Source of the DNA: Megachile rotundata
Lineage: Eukaryota; Arthropoda; Insecta; Hymenoptera; Megachilidae
Assembly (NCBI RefSeq): GCF_050947335.1
Contig: NW_027473318.1
Location: 1,240,001 to 1,304,000, forward strand
Length of the DNA: 64,000 nucleotides
Direction: 5' to 3'
The notes under the pieces were generated by a model. It was given only the letters and a program-made list of their open reading frames with translations. It was not told the DNA's origin and made no database searches. The translations under genes and the position numbers were made by a program. Every line of letters begins with the position of its first letter. The first letter of the stretch is position 1. Positions 33,101 through 49,010 of this stretch are shown here, in pieces.

Positions 33101-36100
33101 ATACAATCACAATCATACAATCACAATCATACAATCACAATCATACAATCACAATCATACTTTCACAATCATACAATCACAATCATACAATCACAATCAT
33201 ACAATCGCATTCATACAATCGCAATCATACAATCACAATCATACAATCGCAATCATACAATTACAATCTCCCAAATACAATCTCCCAAATACAATCTCCC
33301 AAATACAATCTCCCAAATACAATCATACAATCACAATCATACAATCACAATCATACAATCACAATCATACAATCACAATCATACAATCACAATCATACAA
33401 TCACAATAATACTTTCACAATCATACAATCACAATCATACAATCACAATCATACAATCACAGTCATACAATCACAGTCATACAATCACAATCATACTATC
33501 ACAATCATACAATCACAATCATACAATCGCAATCATACAATTACAATATCCCAAATACAATCTCCCAAATACAATCATACAATCACAATCACACAATCAC
33601 AATCATACAATCATAATCATACAATCACAATCATACATCACAATCATACAATCACAATCATACTATCTCAATCATACAATCACAATCATACAATCACAAT
33701 CATACAATCACAATCATACAATCACAATCATACAATCACAATCATACAATCACAATCATACAATCACAATCATACAATCACAATCATACAATCACATTCA
33801 TACAATCGCAAGCATACAATCACAATAATACAATCTCAATCATACAATCACAATCATACAATCATACTAATACAATTACAATCATACATCACAATCATAC
33901 AATCACAATCATACAATCGCAATCATACAATTACAATATCCCAAATACAATCTCCCAAATACAATCATACAATCACAATCATACAATCACAATCATACAA
34001 TCACAATCATACAATCACAATCATACATCACAATCATACAATCACAATCATACAATCGCAATCATACAATTACAATATCCCAAATACAATCTCCCAAATA
34101 CAATCATACAATCACAATCATACAATCACAATCATACAATCACAATCATACAATCACAATCATACAATCACAATCATACAATCACAATCATACAATCACA
34201 ATCATACAATCACAATCATACAATCACAATCATACAATCGCATTCATACAATCGCAATCATACAATCACAATCATACAATCGCAATCATACAATTACAAT
34301 CTCCCAAATACAATCTCCCAAATACAATCACCCAAATACAATCATACAATCACAATCATACAATCATAATCATACAATCACAATCATACAATCACAATCA
34401 TACAATCACAATCATACTATCACAATCATACAATCACAATCATACAATCGCAATCATGCATTCACAATCATACAATCACAATCATACAATCTCAATCATA
34501 CAATCACAATCATACAACCACAATCATACAATCACAATCATACAATCACAATCATGCAATTACAATCTCCCAAATACAATCTCCCAAATACAATTACCCA
34601 AATAAAATCATACAATCACATTCATACAATCATAATCATACATTCACAATCATACAATCACAATCATACAATCACAATCATACTATCACAATCATACAAT
34701 CACAATCATACAATCACAATCATACAATCACAATCATACAATCACAATCATACAATCACAATCATACAATCACAATCATACAATCGCATTCATACAATCG
34801 CAATCATACAATCACAATCATACAATCGCAATCATACAATTACAATCTCCCAAATACAATCTCCCAAATACAATCACCCAAATACAATCATACAATCACA
34901 ATCATACAATCACAATCATACATTCAAAATCATGCATTCACAATCATACAATCACAATCATGCAATCACAATCATGCAATCATAATCATGCAATCACAAT
35001 CATACAATCACAATCGTACAATCACAATCGTACAATCACAATCGCACAACCACAATCATACAATCGTAATCATACAATCACAATCATACTTTCACAATCA
35101 TACAATCACAATCATACAATCACAATCATACAATCACAATCATACAATCACAATCATACTTTCACAATCATACAATCACAATCATACAATCACAATCATA
35201 CAATCACAGTCATACAATCTCAATCATACAGTCTCAATCATACAATCACAATCATACAATCATAATAATACAATTACAATCATACATCACAATCGTACAA
35301 TCACAATCATACAATCGCAATCATACAATCACAATCATACAATCGCAATCATACAATTACAATCTCCCAAATACAATCTCCCAAATACAATCTCCCAAAT
35401 ACAATCTCCCAAATACAATCATACAATCACAATCATACAATCACAATCATACAATCACAATCATACAATCACAATCATACAATCACAATCATACTTTCAC
35501 AATCATACAATCACAATCATACAATCACAATCATACAATCGCATTCATACAATCGCAATCATACTATCACAATCATACAATCGCAATCATACAATTACAA
35601 TCTCCCAAATACAATCTCCCAAATACAATCTCCCAAATACAATCTCCCAAATACAATCATACAATCACAATCATACAATCACAATCATACAATCACAATC
35701 ATACAATCACAATCATACAATCACAATAATACTTTCACAATCATACAATCACAATCATACAATCACAATCATACAATCACAGTCATACAATCACAGTCAT
35801 ACAATCACAATCATACTATCACAATCATACAATCACAATCATACAATCGCAATCATACAATTACAATATCCCAAATACAATCTCCCAAATACAATCATAC
35901 AATCACAATCACACAATCACAATCATACAATCATAATCATACAATCACAATCATACATCACAATCATACAATCACAATCATACTATCACAATCATACAAT
36001 CACAATCATACAATCACAATCATACAATCACAATCATACAATCACAATCGTACTATCAAAATCATACAATCACAATCATACAATTACAATCGTACATCCA

Positions 36101-38100
36101 CAATCATACAATCACAATCATACAATCACAATCATACAATCACAATCATACAATCACAATCATACAATCACAATCATACAATCACAATCATACAATCACA
36201 ATCATACAATCACAATCATACAATCACAATCATACAATCACATTCGTACAATCGCAAGCATACAATCACAATCATACAATCTCAATCATACAATCACAAT
36301 CATACAATCATACTCATACAATTACAATCATACATCACAATCATACAATCACAATCATACAATCGCAATCATACAATTACAATATCCCAAATACAATCTC
36401 CCAAATACAATCATACAATCACAATCATACAATCACAATCATACAATCACAATCATACAATCACAATCATACAATCACAATCATACAATCACAATCATAC
36501 AATCACAATCATACAATCACAATCATACAATCGCATTCATACAATCGCAATCATACAATCACAATCATACAATCGCAATCATACAATTACAATCTCCCAA
36601 ATACAATCTCCCAAATACAATCACCCAAATACAATCATACAATCACAATCATACAATCATAATCATACAATCACAATCATACAATCACAATCATACAATC
36701 ACAATCATACTATCACAATCATACAATCACAATCATACAATCGCAATCATGCATTCACAATCATACAATCACAATCATACAATCTCAATCATACAATCAC
36801 AATCATACAACCACAATCTTACAATCACAATCATACTATCACAATCATACAATCACAATCATACAATCACAATCATACAATCACAATCATACAATCACAG
36901 TCATACAATCACAGTCATACAATCACAATCATACAATCACAATCATACTATCACAATCATACAATCACAATCATACAATCGCAATCATACAATTACAATA
37001 TCCCAAATACAATCTCCCAAATACAATCATACAATCACAATCACACAATCACAATCATACAATCATAATCATACAATCACAATCATACATCACAATCATA
37101 CAATCACAATCATACTATCACAATCATACAATCACAATCATACAATCACAATCATACAATCACAATCATACAATCACAATCATACAATCACAATCATACA
37201 ATCACAATCATACAATCACAATCATACAATCACAATCATACAATCACATTCATACAATCGCAAGCATACAATCACAATAATACAATCTCAATCATACAAT
37301 CACAATCATACAATCATACTAATACAATTACAATCATACATCACAATCATACAATCACAATCATACAATCGCAATCATACAATTACAATATCCCAAATAC
37401 AATCTCCCAAATACAATCATACAATCACAATCATACAATCACAATCATACAATCACAATCATACAATCACAATCATACATCACAATCATACAATCACAAT
37501 CATACAATCGCAATCATACAATTACAATATCCCAAATACAATCTCCCAAATACAATCATACAATCACAATCATACAATCACAATCATACAATCACAATCA
37601 TACAATCACAATCATACAATCACAATCATACAATCACAATCATACAATCACATTCATACAATCGCAAGCATACAATCACAATCATACAATCTCAATCATA
37701 CAATCACAATCATACAATCATACTCATACAATTACAATCATACATCACAATCATACAATCACAATCATACAATCGCAATCATACAATTACAATATCCCAA
37801 ATACAATCTCCCAAATACAATCATACAATCACAATCATACAATCACAATCATACAATCACAATCATACAATCACAATCATACAATCACAATCATACAATC
37901 ACAATCATACAATCGCAATCATACAATTACAATCTCCCAAATACAATCTCCCAAATACAATCACCCAAATACAATCATACAATCACAATCATACAATCAT
38001 AATCATACAATCACAATCATACAATCACAATCATACAATCACAATCATACTATCACAATCATACAATCACAATCATACAATCGCAATCATGCATTCACAA
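30101..38100. repeat. Large core duplication, copy A (about 10-kb period)
   Basis: No gene. The segment is collinear with 39,965-49,010. The offset is 9,864 at 30,171, 9,878 from 30,750 to 34,075, 10,129 at 34,554-34,960 and 10,857 at 34,960-37,315. A private variant CACAACCATAC is shared exactly (30,750 and 40,628). The offset steps correspond to a 251-bp insertion and a 728-bp duplication in copy B. ATGCATTC landmarks lie at 30,334, 31,634, 32,766, 34,456, 36,749 and 38,089. Confidence 0.88.
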
Positions 38101-38430
38101 TCATACAATCACAATCATACAATCTCAATCATACAATCACAATCATACAACCACAATCTTACAATCACAATCATACTATCACAATCATACAATCACAATC
38201 ATACAATCACAATCATACAATCACAATCATACAATCACAATCATACAATCACAATCATACTTTCACAATCATACAATCACAATCATACAATCACAATCAT
38301 ACAATCGCATTCATACAATCGCAATCATACAATCACAATCATACAATCGCAATCATACAATTACAATCTCCCAAATACAATCTCCCAAATACAATCTCCC
38401 AAATACAATCTCCCAAATACAATCATACAA
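36311..38430. repeat. 2.1-kb tandem higher-order repeat, copy 1
   Basis: No gene. This copy begins at the ACAATTACAATCAT plus 13-bp unit near 36,316 and matches 38,431-40,540. Landmark pairs are ATGCATTC at 36,749 and 38,872 (offset 2,123), CATACTAATAC at 37,315 and 39,438 (2,123), ATGCATTC at 38,089 and 40,198 (2,109), and ACTTTC at 38,259 and 40,368 (2,109). The only length change noticed is one 14-bp unit. Confidence 0.88.
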
Positions 38431-40540
38431 TCACAATCATACAATTACAATCATACATCACAATCATACAATCACAATCATACAATCGCAATCATACAAT
38501 TACAATATCCCAAATACAATCTCCCAAATACAATCATACAATCACAATCATACAATCACAATCATACAATCACAATCATACAATCACAATCATACAATCA
38601 CAATCATACAATCACAATCATACAATCACAATCATACAATCACAATCATACAATCGCATTCATACAATCGCAATCATACAATCACAATCATACAATCGCA
38701 ATCATACAATTACAATCTCCCAAATACAATCTCCCAAATACAATCACCCAAATACAATCATACAATCACAATCATACAATCATAATCATACAATCACAAT
38801 CATACAATCACAATCATACAATCACAATCATACTATCACAATCATACAATCACAATCATACAATCGCAATCATGCATTCACAATCATACAATCACAATCA
38901 TACAATCTCAATCATACAATCACAATCATACAACCACAATCTTACAATCACAATCATACTATCACAATCATACAATCACAATCATACAATCACAATCATA
39001 CAATCACAATCATACAATCACAGTCATACAATCACAGTCATACAATCACAATCATACAATCACAATCATACTATCACAATCATACAATCACAATCATACA
39101 ATCGCAATCATACAATTACAATATCCCAAATACAATCTCCCAAATACAATCATACAATCACAATCACACAATCACAATCATACAATCATAATCATACAAT
39201 CACAATCATACATCACAATCATACAATCACAATCATACTATCACAATCATACAATCACAATCATACAATCACAATCATACAATCACAATCATACAATCAC
39301 AATCATACAATCACAATCATACAATCACAATCATACAATCACAATCATACAATCACAATCATACAATCACATTCATACAATCGCAAGCATACAATCACAA
39401 TAATACAATCTCAATCATACAATCACAATCATACAATCATACTAATACAATTACAATCATACATCACAATCATACAATCACAATCATACAATCGCAATCA
39501 TACAATTACAATATCCCAAATACAATCTCCCAAATACAATCATACAATCACAATCATACAATCACAATCATACAATCACAATCATACAATCACAATCATA
39601 CATCACAATCATACAATCACAATCATACAATCGCAATCATACAATTACAATATCCCAAATACAATCTCCCAAATACAATCATACAATCACAATCATACAA
39701 TCACAATCATACAATCACAATCATACAATCACAATCATACAATCACAATCATACAATCACATTCATACAATCGCAAGCATACAATCACAATCATACAATC
39801 TCAATCATACAATCACAATCATACAATCATACTCATACAATTACAATCATACATCACAATCATACAATCACAATCATACAATCGCAATCATACAATTACA
39901 ATATCCCAAATACAATCTCCCAAATACAATCATACAATCACAATCATACAATCACAATCATACAATCACAATCATACAATCACAATCATACAATCACAAT
40001 CATACAATCACAATCATACAATCGCAATCATACAATTACAATCTCCCAAATACAATCTCCCAAATACAATCACCCAAATACAATCATACAATCACAATCA
40101 TACAATCATAATCATACAATCACAATCATACAATCACAATCATACAATCACAATCATACTATCACAATCATACAATCACAATCATACAATCGCAATCATG
40201 CATTCACAATCATACAATCACAATCATACAATCTCAATCATACAATCACAATCATACAACCACAATCTTACAATCACAATCATACTATCACAATCATACA
40301 ATCACAATCATACAATCACAATCATACAATCACAATCATACAATCACAATCATACAATCACAATCATACTTTCACAATCATACAATCACAATCATACAAT
40401 CACAATCATACAATCGCATTCATACAATCGCAATCATACAATCACAATCATACAATCGCAATCATACAATTACAATCTCCCAAATACAATCTCCCAAATA
40501 CAATCTCCCAAATACAATCTCCCAAATACAATCATACAAT
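38431..40540. repeat. 2.1-kb tandem higher-order repeat, copy 2
   Basis: No gene. This is the direct tandem partner of 36,311-38,430. The junction at about 38,430 is visible because a four-unit TCCC cassette and only one consensus unit run straight into the ACAATTACAATCAT and 13-bp unit pair, without the usual preceding context. The right end overlaps the start of copy B of the larger duplication, so the two duplication events are nested. Confidence 0.87.
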
Positions 40541-43500
40541 CACAATCATACAATCACAATCATACAATCACAATCATACAATCACAATCATACAATCACA
40601 ATAATACTTTCACAATCATACAATCACAACCATACAATCACAATCATACAATCACAGTCATACAATCACAGTCATACAATCACAATCATACTATCACAAT
40701 CATACAATCACAATCATACAATCGCAATCATACAATTACAATATCCCAAATACAATCTCCCAAATACAATCATACAATCACAATCACACAATCACAATCA
40801 TACAATCATAATCATACAATCACAATCATACATCACAATCATACAATCACAATCATACTATCACAATCATACAATCACAATCATACAATCACAATCATAC
40901 AATCACAATCATACAATCACAATCATACAATCACAATCATACAATCACAATCATACAATCACAATCATACAATCACAATCATACAATCACAATCATACAA
41001 TCACATTCATACAATCGCAAGCATACAATCACAATCATACAATCTCAATCATACAATCACAATCATACAATCATACTCATACAATTACAATCATACATCA
41101 CAATCATACAATCACAATCATACAATCGCAATCATACAATTACAATATCCCTAATACAATCTCCCAAATACAATCATACAATCACAATCATACAATCACA
41201 ATCATACAATCACAATCATACAATCACAATCATACAATCACAATCATACAATCACAATCATACAATCACAATCATACAATCACAATCATACAATCGCATT
41301 CATACAATCGCAATCATACAATCACAATCATACAATCGCAATCATACAATTACAATCTCCCAAATACAATCTCCCAAATACAATCACCCAAATACAATCA
41401 TACAATCACAATCATACAATCATAATCATACAATCACAATCATACAATCACAATCATACAATCACAATCATACTATCACAATCATACAATCACAATCATA
41501 CAATCGCAATCATGCATTCACAATCATACAATCACAATCATACAATCTCAATCATACAATCACAATCATACAACCACAATCATACAATCACAATCATACA
41601 ATCACAATCATACAATCACAATCATACAATCACAATAATACTTTCACAATCATACAATCACAATCATACAATCACAATCATACAATCACAGTCATACAAT
41701 CACAGTCATACAATCACAATCATACTATCACAATCATACAATCACAATCATACAATCGCAATCATACAATTACAATATCCCAAATATAATCTCCCAAATA
41801 CAATCATACAATCACAATCACACAATCACAATCATACAATCATAATCATACAATCACAATCATACATCACAATCATACAATCACAATCATACTATCACAA
41901 TCATACAATCACAATCATACAATCACAATCATACAATCACAATCATACAATCACAATCGTACTATCAAAATCATACAATCACAATCATACAATTACAATC
42001 GTACATCCACAATCATACAATCACAATCATACAATCACAATCATACAATCACAATCATACAATCACAATCATACAATCACAATCATACAATCACAATCAT
42101 ACAATCACAATCATACAATCACAATCATACAATCACAATCATACAATCACATTCGTACAATCGCAAGCATACAATCACAATCATACAATCTCAATCATAC
42201 AATCACAATCATACAATCATACTCATACAATTACAATCATACATCACAATCATACAATCACAATCATACAATCGCAATCATACAATTACAATATCCCAAA
42301 TACAATCTCCCAAATACAATCATACAATCACAATCATACAATCACAATCATACAATCACAATCATACAATCACAATCATACAATCACAATCATACAATCA
42401 CAATCATACAATCACAATCATACAATCGCATTCATACAATCGCAATCATACAATCACAATCATACAATCGCAATCATACAATTACAATCTCCCAAATACA
42501 ATCTCCCAAATACAATCACCCAAATACAATCATACAATCACAATCATACAATCATAATCATACAATCACAATCATACAATCACAATCATACAATCACAAT
42601 CATACTATCACAATCATACAATCACAATCATACAATCGCAATCATGCATTCACAATCATACAATCACAATCATACAATCTCAATCATACAATCTCAATCA
42701 TACAATCACAATCATACAACCACAATCTTACAATCACAATCATACTATCACAATCATACAATCACAATCATACAATCACAATCATACAGTCACAATCATA
42801 CAATCACAGTCATACAATCACAGTCATACAATCACAATCATACAATCACAATCATACAATCACAGTCATACAATCTCAATCATACAGTCTCAATCATACA
42901 ATCACAATCATACAATCATAATAATACAATTACAATCATACGTCACAATCGTACAATCACAATCATACAATCACAATCATACAATCACAATCATACAATC
43001 ACAATCATACAATCACAATCATACAATCACAATCATACTTTCACAATCATACAATCACAATCATACAATCACAATCATACAATCGCATTCATACAATCGC
43101 AATCATACAATCACAATCATACAATCGCAATCATACAATTACAATCTCCCAAATACAATCTCCCAAATACAATCTCCCAAATACAATCTCCCAAATACAA
43201 TCATACAATCACAATCATACAATCACAATCATACAATCACAATCATACAATCACAATCATACAATCACAATCATACAATCACAATAATACTTTCACAATC
43301 ATACAATCACAATCATACAATCACAATCATACAATCACAGTCATACAATCACAGTCATACAATCACAATCATACTATCACAATCATACAATCACAATCAT
43401 ACAATCGCAATCATACAATTACAATATCCCAAATACAATCTCCCAAATACAATCATACAATCACAATCACACAATCACAATCATACAATCATAATCATAC

Positions 43501-43952
43501 AATCACAATCATACATCACAATCATACAATCACAATCATACTATCACAATCATACAATCACAATCATACAATCACAATCATACAATCACAATCATACAAT
43601 CACAATCATACAATCACAATCATACAATCACAATCATACAATCACAATCATACAATCACAATCATACAATCACATTCATACAATCGCAAGCATACAATCA
43701 CAATAATACAATCTCAATCATACAATCACAATCATACAATCATACTAATACAATTACAATCATACATCACAATCATACAATCACAATCATACAATCGCAA
43801 TCATACAATTACAATATCCCAAATACAATCTCCCAAATACAATCATACAATCACAATCATACAATCACAATCATACAATCACAATCATACAATCACAATC
43901 ATACATCACAATCATACAATCACAATCATACAATCGCAATCATACAATTACA

Positions 43953-44203
43953 ATATCCCAAATACAATCTCCCAAATACAATCATACAATCACAATCATA
44001 CAATCACAATCATACAATCACAATCATACAATCACAATCATACAATCACAATCATACAATCACATTCATACAATCGCAAGCATACAATCACAATCATACA
44101 ATCTCAATCATACAATCACAATCATACAATCATACTCATACAATTACAATCATACATCACAATCATACAATCACAATCATACAATCGCAATCATACAATT
44201 ACA
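43953..44203. repeat. 251-bp insertion in copy B
   Basis: Copy A has a single ATATCCC unit at 34,075, while copy B has two, at 43,953 and 44,204. The interval (18 units minus one base) contains CATTCATAC, GCAAGC, TACTCATAC and a 13-bp unit. The same string occurs near 37,650-37,790, so this is an added cassette of a type already present in the array. Confidence 0.85.
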
Positions 44204-44502
44204 ATATCCCAAATACAATCTCCCAAATACAATCATACAATCACAATCATACAATCACAATCATACAATCACAATCATACAATCACAATCATACAATCAC
44301 AATCATACAATCACAATCATACAATCACAATCATACAATCACAATCATACAATCACAATCATACAATCGCATTCATACAATCGCAATCATACAATCACAA
44401 TCATACAATCGCAATCATACAATTACAATCTCCCAAATACAATCTCCCAAATACAATCACCCAAATACAATCATACAATCACAATCATACAATCATAATC
44501 AT

Positions 44503-45958
44503 ACAATCACAATCATACAATCACAATCATACAATCACAATCATACTATCACAATCATACAATCACAATCATACAATCGCAATCATGCATTCACAATCAT
44601 ACAATCACAATCATACAATCTCAATCATACAATCACAATCATACAACCACAATCATACAATCACAATCATACAATCACAATCATGCAATTACAATCTCCC
44701 AAATACAATCTCCCAAATACAATTACCCAAATAAAATCATACAATCACATTCATACAATCATAATCATACATTCACAATCATACAATCACAATCATACAA
44801 TCACAATCATACTATCACAATCATACAATCACAATCATACAATCACAATCATACAATCACAATCATACAATCACAATCATACAATCACAATCATACAATC
44901 ACAATCATACAATCGCATTCATACAATCGCAATCATACAATCACAATCATACAATCGCAATCATACAATTACAATCTCCCAAATACAATCTCCCAAATAC
45001 AATCACCCAAATACAATCATACAATCACAATCATACAATCACAATCATACATTCAAAATCATGCATTCACAATCATACAATCACAATCATGCAATCACAA
45101 TCATGCAATCATAATCATGCAATCACAATCATACAATCACAATCGTACAATCACAATCGTACAATCACAATCGCACAACCACAATCATACAATCGTAATC
45201 ATACAATCACAATCATACTTTCACAATCATACAATCACAATCATACAATCACAATCATACAATCACAATCATACTATCACAATCATACAATCACAATCAT
45301 ACAATCGCAATCATGCATTCACAATCATACAATCACAATCATACAATCTCAATCATACAATCACAATCATACAACCACAATCATACAATCACAATCATAC
45401 AATCACAATCATGCAATTACAATCTCCCAAATACAATCTCCCAAATACAATTACCCAAATAAAATCATACAATCACATTCATACAATCATAATCATACAT
45501 TCACAATCATACAATCACAATCATACAATCACAATCATACTATCACAATCATACAATCACAATCATACAATCACAATCATACAATCACAATCATACAATC
45601 ACAATCATACAATCACAATCATACAATCACAATCATACAATCGCATTCATACAATCGCAATCATACAATCACAATCATACAATCGCAATCATACAATTAC
45701 AATCTCCCAAATACAATCTCCCAAATACAATCACCCAAATACAATCATACAATCACAATCATACAATCACAATCATACATTCAAAATCATGCATTCACAA
45801 TCATACAATCACAATCATGCAATCACAATCATGCAATCATAATCATGCAATCACAATCATACAATCACAATCGTACAATCACAATCGTACAATCACAATC
45901 GCACAACCACAATCATACAATCGTAATCATACAATCACAATCATACTTTCACAATCAT
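44503..45958. repeat. 728-bp tandem duplication
   Basis: Two direct copies are offset by exactly 728 bp (52 units). Landmark pairs: ACTATC 44,545 and 45,273; ATGCATTC 44,585 and 45,313; ATGCAATTAC 44,683 and 45,411; ATGCAATC 45,089 and 45,817; ACTTTC 45,217 and 45,945. No length difference was noticed within it. Copy A of the larger duplication has only one copy, so this event is younger than the large duplication. Confidence 0.92.
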
Positions 45959-48900
45959 ACAATCACAATCATACAATCACAATCATACAATCACAATCAT
46001 ACAATCACAATCATACTTTCACAATCATACAATCACAATCATACAATCACAATCATACAATCACAGTCATACAATCTCAATCATACAGTCTCAATCATAC
46101 AATCACAATCATACAATCATAATAATACAATTACAATCATACATCACAATCGTACAATCACAATCATACAATCGCAATCATACAATCACAATCATACAAT
46201 CGCAATCATACAATTACAATCTCCCAAATACAATCTCCCAAATACAATCTCCCAAATACAATCTCCCAAATACAATCATACAATCACAATCATACAATCA
46301 CAATCATACAATCACAATCATACAATCACAATCATACAATCACAATCATACTTTCACAATCATACAATCACAATCATACAATCACAATCATACAATCGCA
46401 TTCATACAATCGCAATCATACTATCACAATCATACAATCGCAATCATACAATTACAATCTCCCAAATACAATCTCCCAAATACAATCTCCCAAATACAAT
46501 CATACAATCACAATCATACAATCACAATCATACAATCACAATCATACAATCACAATCATACAATCACAATAATACTTTCACAATCATACAATCACAATCA
46601 TACAATCACAATCATACAATCACAGTCATACAATCACAGTCATACAATCACAATCATACTATCACAATCATACAATCACAATCATACAATCGCAATCATA
46701 CAATTACAATATCCCAAATACAATCTCCCAAATACAATCATACAATCACAATCACACAATCACAATCATACAATCATAATCATACAATCACAATCATACA
46801 TCACAATCATACAATCACAATCATACTATCACAATCATACAATCACAATCATACAATCACAATCATACAATCACAATCATACAATCACAATCGTACTATC
46901 AAAATCATACAATCACAATCATACAATTACAATCGTTCATCCACAATCATACAATCACAATCATACAATCACAATCATACAATCACAATCATACAATCAC
47001 AATCATACAATCACAATCATACAATCACAATCATACAATCACAATCATACAATCACAATCATACAATCACAATCATACAATCACAATCATACAATCACAT
47101 TCGTACAATCGCAAGCATACAATCACAATCATACAATCTCAATCATACAATCACAATCATACAATCATACTCATACAATTACAATCATACATCACAATCA
47201 TACAATCACAATCATACAATCGCAATCATACAATTACAATATCCCAAATACAATCTCCCAAATACAATCATACAATCACAATCATACAATCACAATCATA
47301 CAATCACAATCATACAATCACAATCATACAATCACAATCATACAATCACAATCATACAATCACAATCATACAATCACAATCATACAATCGCATTCATACA
47401 ATCGCAATCATACAATCACAATCATACAATCGCAATCATACAATTACAATCTCCCAAATACAATCTCCCAAATACAATCACCCAAATACAATCATACAAT
47501 CACAATCATACAATCATAATCATACAATCACAATCATACAATCACAATCATACAATCACAATCATACTATCACAATCATACAATCACAATCATACAATCG
47601 CAATCATGCATTCACAATCATACAATCACAATCATACAATCTCAATCATACAATCACAATCATACAACCACAATCTTACAATCACAATCATACTATCACA
47701 ATCATACAATCACAATCATACAATCACAATCATACAATCACAATCATACAATCACAGTCATACAATCACAGTCATACAATCACAATCATACAATCACAAT
47801 CATACTATCACAATCATACAATCACAATCATACAATCGCAATCATACAATTACAATATCCCAAATACAATCTCCCAAATACAATCATACAATCACAATCA
47901 CACAATCACAATCATACAATCATAATCATACAATCACAATCATACATCACAATCATACAATCACAATCATACTATCACAATCATACAATCACAATCATAC
48001 AATCACAATCATACAATCACAATCATACAATCACAATCATACAATCACAATCATACAATCACAATCATACAATCACAATCATACAATCACAATCATACAA
48101 TCACATTCATACAATCGCAAGCATACAATCACAATAATACAATCTCAATCATACAATCACAATCATACAATCATACTAATACAATTACAATCATACATCA
48201 CAATCATACAATCACAATCATACAATCGCAATCATACAATTACAATATCCCAAATACAATCTCCCAAATACAATCATACAATCACAATCATACAATCACA
48301 ATCATACAATCACAATCATACAATCACAATCATACATCACAATCATACAATCACAATCATACAATCGCAATCATACAATTACAATATCCCAAATACAATC
48401 TCCCAAATACAATCATACAATCACAATCATACAATCACAATCATACAATCACAATCATACAATCACAATCATACAATCACAATCATACAATCACATTCAT
48501 ACAATCGCAAGCATACAATCACAATCATACAATCTCAATCATACAATCACAATCATACAATCATACTCATACAATTACAATCATACATCACAATCATACA
48601 ATCACAATCATACAATCGCAATCATACAATTACAATATCCCAAATACAATCTCCCAAATACAATCATACAATCACAATCATACAATCACAATCATACAAT
48701 CACAATCATACAATCACAATCATACAATCACAATCATACAATCACAATCATACAATCACAATCATACAATCACAATCATACAATCACAATCATACAATCG
48801 CATTCATACAATCGCAATCATACAATCACAATCATACAATCGCAATCATACAATTACAATCTCCCAAATACAATCTCCCAAATACAATCACCCAAATACA

Positions 48901-49010
48901 ATCATACAATCACAATCATACAATCATAATCATACAATCACAATCATACAATCACAATCATACAATCACAATCATACTATCACAATCATACAATCACAAT
49001 CATACAATCG

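Larger units (their letters stand above)
39965..49010. repeat. Large core duplication, copy B
   Basis: No gene. This is the partner of 30,101-38,100, about 1 kb longer because it has a 251-bp insertion (43,953-44,203) and a 728-bp tandem duplication (44,503-45,958). ATGCATTC landmarks at 40,198, 41,512, 42,644, 44,585, 47,606 and 49,016 pair with those of copy A; 45,313 is the extra one. Copy B has private changes such as CGTTCATCC near 46,933, where copy A has CGTACATCC. Confidence 0.88.
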
